From Lysobacterales bacterium (GTDB lineage: Bacteria > Pseudomonadota > Gammaproteobacteria > Xanthomonadales > Rhodanobacteraceae), in assembly GCA_014338185.1 (NCBI GenBank), contig QUBV01000017.1, positions 1-50,231 on the forward strand: a stretch of DNA of 50,231 bases, given 5' to 3'. Under the pieces are notes generated by a model that was not told where the DNA came from, did no database searches, and saw only the letters and a list, made by a program, of their open reading frames with translations. Every line of letters starts with the position of its first letter. The stretch's first letter is position 1. The translations under genes and the position numbers were made by a program. Positions 17,820 through 26,886 of the stretch are shown here, in pieces.

Positions 17820-20696
17820 TCAGGCCATGGCCGGCGACAGCGGCAGCGCCATGCGCGCGGCGAGCGCGCGCACCACCGCGGCGGCCGCTTCGATGTCCGC
17901 ATCGCGCATGACGATGCGCGCCTGCGCGTCGAGCGTGCAGCCGATCGCGCGCGCGAGCAGACGCATGTGGGCCTGCGCGAGCGCCCCGGCATCCTCGCTC
18001 GTGAGCACACCGACCTCGCCCAGCAGCGCAATGAGCCGCGCGCTGTTGCCGGTGCCGGCCAGCAGCGCGTGCGTGGGCGCATGGATGAGCACGAGCGCCT
18101 GCAACAGGAACTCGATGTCGACCAGGCCACCCGCTCCCTGCTTGAGATCGAACTGCCGCTCATCGGAACGATCGCGCTCGCCGCGCCAGCGCGCGCGCAT
18201 CGCGGCCACCTCGCTGCGCACGCGCGCGGCCTCACGCGGCAGCGCCAGCAACTCGTCGCGCAACTGGGCAAAACGCCGCGACAGCGCCACATCACCGGCC
18301 ACCGCGCGCGCACGCACCAGCGCCTGCAATTCCCAGGTCCACGCGCGTTCGCGCTGGTAGGCCTCGAACGCGGCCAGGCTGAGCACGAGCATGCCCTTGC
18401 TGCCATCGGGGCGCAGGCGCACGTCGACCTCGTACAGGCGTCCCGCGCGCGTGAGCACGCCCAGCAGGTGCACGACGCGCTGGGCCAGGCGCGCGTACCA
18501 GCGCGGCGCATCCAGCGGCCGCGCCCCGTCGGATTCACCCTGCGCGAGCTCGCCGTCGTACAGGAACACCAGGTCGAGATCGGAGCCGAAGCCGAGCTCG
18601 CCGCCACCGAAGCTGCCGTAGGCGATGATCGCCAGCCCGCTGCCCTCGCCCACCTGGGTGGGCAGGCGGCCGTGGACGGCCTGCAGGTCGCGCTCGGCGA
18701 TGCGCAGCACGGCCGCGAGCACCACCGCCGCCACGTCCGCGAGCGCACGCGCGGTGGCCACCGCATCCAGCTGCGCGCCGAGGAAGGCCAGGCCGAGGCG
18801 GAACAGCGCCGACTGGCGCACTTCCTGGATCAGCTCGATCTCCGCCTCGCTGTCGGCCTGGCCGAGCGCGGCCAGGCGCCGCGCCAGTTCGTCCTCCAGC
18901 GCCTCGCGCCGGGTCCAGTCCGGGTCGATGCGGTCGTCGAACAGGTCATCCAGCAGCAAGGGATGGGCGATCACGCGCTCGGCCAGGAACGCGCTGGCCG
19001 CGAACACCATGCTCACGCGCCGCAGCGCGGCCGGCTGCTCGTCCAGCAGCGCCAGGTACACCGAGCGGCGTGCCACCGCCTGCACCAGGCGCAGCAGGCG
19101 CAACAGGCAGGGCACCGCGGCGCCCTGCGCCGCGGCCGCAGCCAGCAGCGCCGGCATCACCCGTTCGAGCCGTTCGCGCGAACGCGTGGACATGTTGCGG
19201 TAGGTGACGCTGCCAAGCAGCGCCTGCAGTTCGCCGGCCACTTCGGCCGCGGGCACGAACCCCGCCGCGGCCAGCACCGCAGGGTCGACCTCGTCGGCAT
19301 CGCGCAGCTCGTGCCACAACTGCGCCCACTGGGCGTGGGTGCGCTGCGCGTCGCTGCGCGCCTCGACCGCCATCAACGCCGCGAACTGCTCGGCCACCAC
19401 CGCGCGCTGCCGCTCCAGCGCCGCGTCCAGCGCAGCCGCGTCGCGATGGCCCAGCGCGACCGCGATGCGCGCGCGCGCGAGCGCGTCGTCGGGCAACGCA
19501 TGGCACTGCTGGTCATCGAACATCTGCACGCGGTTTTCGACCCGGCGCAGCAACAGGTAGGCTTCGCGCAGTTCCCGTGCGCGCTCGATCGGCATGAGGC
19601 CGCGCTGGCTGCATGCGGCCAGCGCGGGCAGCAGGCCGCGCACGCGCAGCGTCGGCTCGCGGCCGCCGCGTATGAGCTGCGCGAGCTGCACGATGAACTC
19701 GATCTCGCGGATGCCGCCGGGGCCGAGCTTGAGGTTGGCGGCCAGGTCCTTGCGCGCGACTTCGGCATCGATCAGCGCCTTCATTTCGCGCAGGCCCGCG
19801 AACGCGCCGTAGTCGAGGTAGCGCCGGTACACGAACGGCCGCAGCAGCGCCAGCAGGCGCGCACCCGCGGCGCGGTCGCCCGCGACCACGCCGGCCTTGA
19901 TCCAGGCGTAGCGTTCCCAGTCGCGCCCCTCGCGCTGGTAGTAGTGCTCCATCGCCGCGAACGACAGCGCCAGCCGGCCGGCATTGCCGAACGGCCGCAA
20001 GCGCAGGTCGACCCGGTACACGTAACCGTCGGCATCATGGTCGGCCAGCAGGCTCACCAACGCCTGGCCCACGCGCGTGAACCATGCCGCCGCATCGAGC
20101 GGGCGGGCGCCATCGCTCATGCCGTCCTCGTCGTAGGCCAGGATGAGGTCGATGTCGGAGGAGAAGTTGAGCTCGCCGCCGCCGAGCTTGCCCATCCCGA
20201 CCACCACCAGACGCATCACGCGCCCGCGTGCGTCGCGCACCACGCCGTGGCGCTCGGCCACCTGCCGCTCGGCGCCGCGCAACGCCTGCTCGATGCAGGT
20301 CTGCGCCAGCAGCGAGGCGCCGGTGAGGATGGTTTCGGTGCCGTCGTCGGCGTTGACATCGCGCCACACCAGCCGCAGCGCTTCGCGTCGATGGAAGCTG
20401 CGCAGCAGGCTGCGCAGCGTGGCCGCGTCGCGTGCCTCGTCGAACACGCCCGCGCGCGCGTCGGCATGGCGCGGATCGCTCATGAGGCGCAGCGCATCGG
20501 GTGCCAGCAACTGCGGATCGCGCTGGTAGCTGCGCCAGGCGAAATCGCTGGCCAGCAGCACCCGCAACAGGCGCTCGTCGACCCCGGCATCGTCGTGGAA
20601 CGGCACCTGCGCGCTGCGGCAGGCCGCTTCCAGCCGCGACAACCGTTCAGCGGCAAAGGCAAGCAGCGGACGCGGCCAGCGGGCGGGGTCGGACAT
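17820..20696 (-). CDS. glnE: Bifunctional glutamine synthetase adenylyltransferase/adenylyl-removing enzyme
   Basis: 958 residues, the normal length for GlnE. It has two nucleotidyltransferase domains. The N-terminal adenylyl-removing domain carries Gly-Lys-Leu-Gly-Gly-Gly-Glu-Leu-Asn-Phe-Ser-Ser-Asp-Ile-Asp-Leu. The C-terminal adenylylating domain carries Gly-Ser-Phe-Gly-Gly-Gly-Glu-Leu-Gly-Phe-Gly-Ser-Asp-Leu-Asp. Each is followed by a GlnD/PII-uridylyltransferase-type helical domain. The enzyme adds AMP to, or phosphorolytically removes it from, the active-site tyrosine of glutamine synthetase in response to PII and glutamine. The ATG at 20696 gives the family's usual N-terminus. All metal-binding Asp pairs are intact. 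Confidence 0.95.
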   Translation of the reverse strand: MSDPARWPRPLLAFAAERLSRLEAACRSAQVPFHDDAGVDERLLRVLLASDFAWRSYQRDPQLLAPDALRLMSDPRHADARAGVFDEARDAATLRSLLRSFHRREALRLVWRDVNADDGTETILTGASLLAQTCIEQALRGAERQVAERHGVVRDARGRVMRLVVVGMGKLGGGELNFSSDIDLILAYDEDGMSDGARPLDAAAWFTRVGQALVSLLADHDADGYVYRVDLRLRPFGNAGRLALSFAAMEHYYQREGRDWERYAWIKAGVVAGDRAAGARLLALLRPFVYRRYLDYGAFAGLREMKALIDAEVARKDLAANLKLGPGGIREIEFIVQLAQLIRGGREPTLRVRGLLPALAACSQRGLMPIERARELREAYLLLRRVENRVQMFDDQQCHALPDDALARARIAVALGHRDAAALDAALERQRAVVAEQFAALMAVEARSDAQRTHAQWAQLWHELRDADEVDPAVLAAAGFVPAAEVAGELQALLGSVTYRNMSTRSRERLERVMPALLAAAAAQGAAVPCLLRLLRLVQAVARRSVYLALLDEQPAALRRVSMVFAASAFLAERVIAHPLLLDDLFDDRIDPDWTRREALEDELARRLAALGQADSEAEIELIQEVRQSALFRLGLAFLGAQLDAVATARALADVAAVVLAAVLRIAERDLQAVHGRLPTQVGEGSGLAIIAYGSFGGGELGFGSDLDLVFLYDGELAQGESDGARPLDAPRWYARLAQRVVHLLGVLTRAGRLYEVDVRLRPDGSKGMLVLSLAAFEAYQRERAWTWELQALVRARAVAGDVALSRRFAQLRDELLALPREAARVRSEVAAMRARWRGERDRSDERQFDLKQGAGGLVDIEFLLQALVLIHAPTHALLAGTGNSARLIALLGEVGVLTSEDAGALAQAHMRLLARAIGCTLDAQARIVMRDADIEAAAAVVRALAARMALPLSPAMA

Positions 20697-20795
20697 GCGC
20701 CGATTGTCGCAGGCGCGGCGCGGCCACAGCCAGCCGGGCACGGACACGAAAATTGGCGATGGCCGGCGTGCAGTTAATGCGGCGTTGCCCGCGCC

Positions 20796-22637
20796 ATGGC
20801 ATCGTCCCGCCCCGTCATGCCCATCCTCGCCCCCAGCCTGCCGGACCGCCACTGGCGCCCGCACGTGCCGCACGAGCGCCGCGCGCTGGCCGGCTGCACG
20901 CTGCTGCTGTTGCTGCTGGTGGCGCACCTGGACCCGGGCATCGATTTCAGCCACGGCGAGCCGCTGGCGACCGTGCTGCACCGGCTCGCCCTCAACGCGA
21001 TGCCGGTGCTCGCCGCGTTCGCGCTGCTGCTCGGCCTGACCCGGCGGGCGCTGCTGTCGACCTGGCTGGTGCTGCTGGGTGCGGTCGGCCTGTATGCGGC
21101 CCACGCCGCCAAGCTCGATGCGCTGCGCATGCCGCTGCTGCCGGGCGACCTGCGCTTCCTCGCCGATCCGGGACCCGCGCTGCGGCTGTTCTCGCAGTAT
21201 CTGCACATCGACCTGCTGCACGCGCTGCTCGCGATCGCCGGCGCCGGTGTCACGGTGGCGTTGCTGCGCGAACGGCCGTTGCGCCTGCTCGATTGGCGGC
21301 GCCGGCTGGGCGTGGGCGCGCTTGCGCTGCTGCTCGGTGCCAGCCTGTACGCGGGCAGCGGACCCTGGCGGCGCGTGTACGACAGCCAGGCGCTGGGCTT
21401 CCAGCCGTGGGCGCTGGACCAGACCGCGCTGCGCGCGGGGCTGGTCGGCAGCATGCTGCTGTACCACTGGGAACTCGGCGGCAACGGCATCCCCGACGCC
21501 GACCGCGACGCCGCGGTCACATTGCTGCGCGCGCATGCGCCACGCCTGCGCGCGAGCCTCGCCCTCGCCGGCAGCGACGCGGCGTTGCCCGACGTGGTGG
21601 TGGTGCAGAGCGAGTCGCTGTTCGACCCCGCGCGCGTGCGCGAGGTGCTCACCGACCGCTGGTTGCGCAACTTCCACGCGCTCAAGCGTCGCGGCCACAG
21701 CGGCGAGCTCACGGTACCGACCTTCGCCGGCGGCACGATCCGCACCGAGTTCGAGGTGCTCACGGGCGCCCCGCTCACGAGCCTGGGCGGCGTGCAATAC
21801 CCGTGGCTGGAGCTGGACGAGTCGCAGTATCCGGGCCTCGCGCGCGTGTTCGCGCGCCATGGCTATGCGACCACCGCCCTGCACCCCAACGCGATGTCGT
21901 TCTGGAACCGCGACCGCAGCTACCCCGCGCTCGGCTTCGAGCGCTTCCTCGACGAAACCGCGTTTCCGCGCGACCGCGTGGTCGGCCTGTTCACCTCCGA
22001 CGCCGCGCTCACCGATCGCGTGCTCGCCGAACTGCCCAGCGACGGACCGCCGCAATTCCTGTTCGCGATCAGCATGGAAAACCACGGCCCGTTCGACTGG
22101 CGCCCCAATCTCGACGCCAGGCGGCTGGCCGCGCTGCCGCTGCCCGAATCGCTCGACGAGGGCGCGCGGCTGTGGCTGGGCAACTACCTGTACCTGCTCG
22201 ACGATGCCGACGCCGAGCTGGGCCGGCTGGCCAAGGCGCTGGCGCGGCGCAAGCGCCACACCGTGCTGCTGTTCTACGGCGACCACCTGCCCGACCTCGG
22301 GCCGGTGTACGCGCAGCTGGGTTTCGACGACGGCCGCGACGCGCTGGCCCAGCCCGTGCCCTGGCTGTTGCTGGACAACCGCAACAAGCGCCCGCAACGG
22401 CGCGACCTGCACGCCTGGATGCTGCCCGCGCACCTGCTCGAAACCGCCGGCATCCGCGACGAGGCCTACTTCAACATCATCGCCAGCCTCACCGCCGCGC
22501 CCGACTTCACGCTCGACGACCCCGTCACCCGCGCCGGCATCCACGCCCTCGCGCAGCTGCACCTGCGCGGCGAGCTCGCACCGGTGCTCGAAACGATCCT
22601 CAGCCCCGCGACCGAACCCGACAGCCACGCGCCGTGA
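20796..22637 (+). CDS. LTA-synthase-family membrane sulfatase/phosphoglycerol transferase
   Basis: 613 residues. Five hydrophobic segments in the first ~190 residues are followed by a periplasmic alkaline-phosphatase-fold domain of the LTA synthase/OpgB-like group. Metal and catalytic signatures are visible: Val-Val-Gln-Ser-Glu-Ser near the start of the domain, Gly-Gly-Thr-Ile-Arg-Thr-Glu-Phe-Glu containing the likely Thr nucleophile, Ser-Met-Glu-Asn-His-Gly-Pro, and Tyr-Gly-Asp-His-Leu-Pro. In Gram-negatives such enzymes usually add phosphoglycerol or phosphoethanolamine to periplasmic glucans or LPS; the substrate here is unknown. It diverges from glnE. No good ribosome site decides between ATG 20796 and 20817. 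Confidence 0.8.
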   Translation: MASSRPVMPILAPSLPDRHWRPHVPHERRALAGCTLLLLLLVAHLDPGIDFSHGEPLATVLHRLALNAMPVLAAFALLLGLTRRALLSTWLVLLGAVGLYAAHAAKLDALRMPLLPGDLRFLADPGPALRLFSQYLHIDLLHALLAIAGAGVTVALLRERPLRLLDWRRRLGVGALALLLGASLYAGSGPWRRVYDSQALGFQPWALDQTALRAGLVGSMLLYHWELGGNGIPDADRDAAVTLLRAHAPRLRASLALAGSDAALPDVVVVQSESLFDPARVREVLTDRWLRNFHALKRRGHSGELTVPTFAGGTIRTEFEVLTGAPLTSLGGVQYPWLELDESQYPGLARVFARHGYATTALHPNAMSFWNRDRSYPALGFERFLDETAFPRDRVVGLFTSDAALTDRVLAELPSDGPPQFLFAISMENHGPFDWRPNLDARRLAALPLPESLDEGARLWLGNYLYLLDDADAELGRLAKALARRKRHTVLLFYGDHLPDLGPVYAQLGFDDGRDALAQPVPWLLLDNRNKRPQRRDLHAWMLPAHLLETAGIRDEAYFNIIASLTAAPDFTLDDPVTRAGIHALAQLHLRGELAPVLETILSPATEPDSHAP

Positions 22638-22789
22638 CGGCTGCGCCGGGCCGCGGCGCCGGTGCCGTCCCCGATGTGACGCTCGCCGCACCGGGCCCGG
22701 CCCATGGCGGGGCGGCGTTGGGCCCGCGTGGTCTCCCGCGGCGCCGCTTTCCGTGACATGAGCTTGTCCCTTGCTGCGAGGTTCAAGCC

Positions 22790-25282
22790 ATGTTCCCGCG
22801 ATTCACCCTGTCCGGCCTGTGCGTTGCCGTGTTGCTCATGCCATGGATGGCCCATGCCGAAACCACCTATTGCGTCGACACCGTGGGCGAATTCCAGGCC
22901 GCGCTCGACCAGGCCGAGACCGATCTCGACGACAGCCTCATCATGGTGCGTGCCGGCAGCTTCGCACCCGATGTGCCCCTGACCTACCTGCCGACGTTGG
23001 AGTATGTGCTGCCTGCCGGCAAGCTCACGATCCGCGGCGGCTACAACGTCGGCTGCAGCAGTTACTCGCTGACACCGGGCGCCACCACCCTCCAGGGCGT
23101 CAATCGCGCAGGGTTGGTCATCAGCACCAGCACCACCGATGCCAGCGTGGCCGGCATCACGCTGGTCGCCAGTCCCTTGCGCATGACGAGCCCGGTACTG
23201 AGTCTGTGCCCTGCGCAGCGCCGCAGCTTTGCCGTGCGCCGTGTGCGCGTGGAGCAGTCCATGCTCGAAGTGACCGCGTGGTGCCACAACGTGGTGATCG
23301 AAAACTCGCTGTTCAGCAACGGGGTGGCGGTCGCCGGGACCAACTATCCCGCGGACACTGCGCTGGGCCTGTACCTGGCCTATGACGACGACACCTATGA
23401 ATCGCCGTCGTCGCTGACCATGACCAACTCGACGGTGTCCAACGGTCGCACGGTGTTCGTCAGCATGCCGGACGATGCGGGCACCGCGGTGCTGTTCAAC
23501 AACATCTTCGATCGTCCCGCGGGGCAGGACATCCAGTCCGATGCCATGATCCTGGCGGTCAACAATCGCTACGACGGCATCAATTTCGACAACAGCGGCC
23601 TGCTGCTGCCGACCTCGACCGGCAATACCGCCGCGGCGCCGGGGCTCGACGCCAGCTACACGCCCACGGTCGGCTCGCCCATGCTCGACAGCGGCACCGC
23701 CATGGTGCCCAACGGCCTGCCCGACACCGACCACGCCGGCGCAGCGCGCGTGATCGGCGCCGGGGTCGACCGCGGCGCGATGGAATCGCCCATCGACGGC
23801 AGCGGCGTCTTCGTCGTCACCAACACCGCCTCGTCCGGCAACGGTTCGCTGGCGCAGGCGGTGGCCAATGCCAATGCCACCGCGGGCAGCAACACCATCC
23901 GTTTCAACATCCCCGGCACCTGCCCACACCGGATCTTCACCAGCGGCGCCTTGCAGGTGAGCGATGCGCTGCTGATCGACGGCTGGAGTCAACCGGGCGC
24001 GGTGAAGAACACCCAGGCCGTGGGCTGGAACGCGGTGCCGTGCGTGGTGCTCAGTGGCGCCGGTGGCATCGGCATCGAGGCAATGGCGCCGCTGGGCGAC
24101 GCCGGCATGACCGTGCGCGGACTGGCGTTCGAAGGTTACGACCTCGCGATCGCGCTGGCCTTCGGCGCGGGGCACACGATCCACGGCAACCAGTTCGGCG
24201 GTCGTGTGGGCAACGCGTTCACCCCGCTCAGCGGCAATATGCAGGCGATCGGCCTCATCGGCGGCGGGCGCAGCACGGTCGGCGGCAGCAGCCTGGCCGC
24301 CCGCAACCTGATCGGCGACAGCAGTGACGTCGGCGTGCTGATCACCACCTTCCTCGGCCTGGGCGGCAACGACAACCGCGTGATCAACAACCTGATCGGG
24401 CTCGACAAGAACGTCGGCAACCCGTTGCCCAACGGTACCGGAATCCGCATCAACGGCGGCGCCAACCGCGTGCTGGGCAACCGCATCGGTGGCAACCTGG
24501 TCGACGGCATCGTGCTGGCCGGCGAGCAGGCCCGCGACAACGTGATCGAGAACAACGACATCGGTGGCGGTGTGTCCGCGGTCGGCTTCGCCGACGCCGG
24601 CAACGGCCGCATGGGTGTCATGCTGCAGGGTGGCGCCCATGACAACAGCATCGGACCCGACAATCGCATCGGTCGCAACGGGGACGATGGCGTGCGCGTG
24701 ATGAACGATGCGGGTGGCCACAACCGCATCTTTGGCAACCAGATCGCGCGCAACGCCGCGCGCGGCATCGACCTGCGCGACAACGGGGTCGATGCCAACG
24801 ATCCCGATCCGGTCGTGTGCCTGGGCGAGCAGGGTTGCCCGGGCAATCGCGGCCAGAACTTCCCGCTGCTGTCGACTGCACGATGGCGCACGAGCGGCAT
24901 GCATCCGGTGGATCATCCCATCGAGGTCTCGGGCACGCTGCGTTCAACCGTCGGTGGTCCGTACCGCATCGAGGCCTATCGCAGCGACGGCTGCGACGGC
25001 AGCGCGCACGGCGAAGGCCAACAGCCCGTCGCGGCGCGATTCATCACCATCGACAACGCTCCGTATTGCCCGGGCGGTCCCGGCATTCCGTGCCATGCCT
25101 GCACCGATGGCAATTGCACCAGCGCATGGACCCTGTGGTTGCCGCAGGCCCAGGTCGACCTGGGCGACACCATCACGGTGACTGCGACCAGCCCGGCCGG
25201 CGACACCTCGGAGTTCTCGGCCTGCCTGGCGGTGACGCTGGAACTCGCCTCCGACCTGATCTTCGCCAACGGCTTTGACTGA
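22790..25282 (+). CDS. Secreted double beta-helix protein with C-terminal GFD motif
   Basis: 830 residues with a signal peptide ending near Ala-His-Ala (residue 23). Residues ~25-335 form a first right-handed beta-helix that closes with Gly-Ala-Gly-Val-Asp-Arg-Gly-Ala-Met-Glu, the ending typical of choice-of-anchor-Q proteins. At ~342 a second module begins with the CSLREA-like pattern (Val-Thr-Asn-Thr...Gly-Ser-Leu-x-x-Ala). A Trp-Ser-Gln-Pro-Gly motif and Asn-rich helix rungs follow to ~680, then a beta-sandwich. The last residues are Asp-Leu-Ile-Phe-Ala-Asn-Gly-Phe-Asp. It looks like a fusion of two separate beta-helix proteins. Adhesion or polysaccharide binding is plausible; no catalytic site is recognised. 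The second module resembles that at 35521-38268. Confidence 0.75.
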   Translation: MFPRFTLSGLCVAVLLMPWMAHAETTYCVDTVGEFQAALDQAETDLDDSLIMVRAGSFAPDVPLTYLPTLEYVLPAGKLTIRGGYNVGCSSYSLTPGATTLQGVNRAGLVISTSTTDASVAGITLVASPLRMTSPVLSLCPAQRRSFAVRRVRVEQSMLEVTAWCHNVVIENSLFSNGVAVAGTNYPADTALGLYLAYDDDTYESPSSLTMTNSTVSNGRTVFVSMPDDAGTAVLFNNIFDRPAGQDIQSDAMILAVNNRYDGINFDNSGLLLPTSTGNTAAAPGLDASYTPTVGSPMLDSGTAMVPNGLPDTDHAGAARVIGAGVDRGAMESPIDGSGVFVVTNTASSGNGSLAQAVANANATAGSNTIRFNIPGTCPHRIFTSGALQVSDALLIDGWSQPGAVKNTQAVGWNAVPCVVLSGAGGIGIEAMAPLGDAGMTVRGLAFEGYDLAIALAFGAGHTIHGNQFGGRVGNAFTPLSGNMQAIGLIGGGRSTVGGSSLAARNLIGDSSDVGVLITTFLGLGGNDNRVINNLIGLDKNVGNPLPNGTGIRINGGANRVLGNRIGGNLVDGIVLAGEQARDNVIENNDIGGGVSAVGFADAGNGRMGVMLQGGAHDNSIGPDNRIGRNGDDGVRVMNDAGGHNRIFGNQIARNAARGIDLRDNGVDANDPDPVVCLGEQGCPGNRGQNFPLLSTARWRTSGMHPVDHPIEVSGTLRSTVGGPYRIEAYRSDGCDGSAHGEGQQPVAARFITIDNAPYCPGGPGIPCHACTDGNCTSAWTLWLPQAQVDLGDTITVTATSPAGDTSEFSACLAVTLELASDLIFANGFD

Positions 25283-25419
25283 ACGCGCCCACGGTGGCGA
25301 CGCACGCACGCTGGTCGCGCGCATCGCCACCGATCCGGCTCGCCGCGCCTGCCCGCACGCCGACGCGGCGCAGCGCCGGTCGCCATCCACCTTGGTTTTG
25401 TTTGCGGAGCCCCTCGGCC

Positions 25420-26772
25420 ATGAAACCTCCACACTCCCACGTCCACCTGGTACTCGCACTCGTCGCTGCCCTGACCTGCGGCCACGCGCCTGCCCGGATC
25501 GTGCTGGTGTCACAGGCGCTCGATCCGGCCACCGGTGGCAACGACTCCGCGCTGCCGACGCCAGCACTGTCGCACGACGGACGCTACGTGGCGTTCACCT
25601 CGAAGGCATCCAACCTGACCGACCCGATGCCCAACCCGAACGACGACGAAGCCGACGTGTACCTGCGCGACCTGTGGCTCGGCATCACCGTGCGCGTGAG
25701 CGACCCGGCCGACGGCGGCGATTTTGCCAATGGCCGCAGCGTGTCGCCGTCGCTGTCGGCTGACGGGCGCGTCGTCGCATTCACCTCGCACGCCAGTGAC
25801 CTGATCGTGGGCGATGTTCCAGGCCCGGGCGGCGACATCTATGTGCGCGACATGGACAGCGGCATCACCGAGCGGATTTCACGCACCCACGACGGCGTCG
25901 GCACGCCCAATGGCCCAAGCAGTTCACCCTCGCTGTCGGCCGATGGCCGGCGCATTGCATTCCATTCGCTGGCCGACAATCTCGTCGCCGGCGACGTCGC
26001 CGATTTTTTCGACGACGTGTTCGTGCACGACCGCGACAGCGGCATCACGCGCCGCATCAGCGTCGGCGCCAACTCCTTCAGCCAAGCCGCGGCGATCTCC
26101 GCCGATGGGCGCCGGGTGGTGTTCACGAGTCGCGCCAGCAACCTCGTCCCGGATGACTTGAACGACCGCGACGACGTGTTCGTGCACGATCTCGACAGCG
26201 GCATCACACAGTTGGTCAGCACGAGCGCTTTCGGCAGTGGCGCCGATCGCGCCAGCAGTTCCCCGGCCGTGTCGGGCGATGGCCGCTACGTGGTGTTCGC
26301 GACCACCGCCACCAACCTCATCGCCGCAGGCGACGACAACGGCTACCGCGACATCTACCTGCGTGACCTCGTCGCCGGCACCACGCAGTTGATTTCGCGC
26401 GGCATGGATGGTGCTTTGAGCAACGAACACTCGTACTCGCCATGCATCTCCGCCGATGGCCAGCGCATCGGCTTCAGCTCCGACGCTTCCAATCTGGTGC
26501 CCGACGACAGCAATGGCCCGGTGCGCGACGTGTTCGTGCACGAGCTGGCCAGTGGCCGCACCTGGCGGGTCAGCCGTGCTGCGGATGGCGGCGCCGGCAA
26601 TGACACCAGTGAAAACTGCGGCCTGTCGGGCGATGGCCGCTACATCGCCTTCGAATCCACTGCGAGCAATCTGCTGGACGACGATGGCAATGGCCATGTC
26701 AACGACATCTTCCACAGCGCCAGCACCGATCGCATCTTCGACGCCGGCTTTGAACCCGCACCGCAGCACTGA
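25420..26772 (+). CDS. Secreted PD40/TolB-like beta-propeller with near-C-terminal GFE motif
   Basis: 450 residues. A signal peptide ends near Ala-Pro-Ala (~26). The rest is made of about seven PD40-type repeats of 50-60 residues, each with a Ser-x-Asp-Gly-Arg-x-x-x-Phe core and a Val-x-Asp-x-x-Ser-Gly-x-Thr loop, so a six- or seven-bladed propeller similar to the TolB C-terminal domain. It ends Asp-Arg-Ile-Phe-Asp-Ala-Gly-Phe-Glu followed by five residues. The ATG at 25420 has GGAG upstream and starts the signal peptide; an earlier in-frame ATG at 25294 gives no signal peptide. It lies 137 bases behind the beta-helix gene on the same strand and has a paralogue at 38391-39722. Confidence 0.75.
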   Translation: MKPPHSHVHLVLALVAALTCGHAPARIVLVSQALDPATGGNDSALPTPALSHDGRYVAFTSKASNLTDPMPNPNDDEADVYLRDLWLGITVRVSDPADGGDFANGRSVSPSLSADGRVVAFTSHASDLIVGDVPGPGGDIYVRDMDSGITERISRTHDGVGTPNGPSSSPSLSADGRRIAFHSLADNLVAGDVADFFDDVFVHDRDSGITRRISVGANSFSQAAAISADGRRVVFTSRASNLVPDDLNDRDDVFVHDLDSGITQLVSTSAFGSGADRASSSPAVSGDGRYVVFATTATNLIAAGDDNGYRDIYLRDLVAGTTQLISRGMDGALSNEHSYSPCISADGQRIGFSSDASNLVPDDSNGPVRDVFVHELASGRTWRVSRAADGGAGNDTSENCGLSGDGRYIAFESTASNLLDDDGNGHVNDIFHSASTDRIFDAGFEPAPQH

Positions 26773-26886
26773 CCGTGGTGGCGCGCCGGTACTGCCGGGC
26801 TGCACGACGCGCCAAGGCCCGGCGGAGGACAGCATCCGCTCGCATCGCGAGCCGACCGCGGGCAGCGCAACCGCGGCGCGCAGGCG

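Noticed and set aside
20697-22691. Continuation of the glnE frame upstream, opposite the LTA-synthase gene
   Set aside because: The family N-terminus fits the ATG at 20696; upstream codons have no homology and lie antisense to a well-supported gene.
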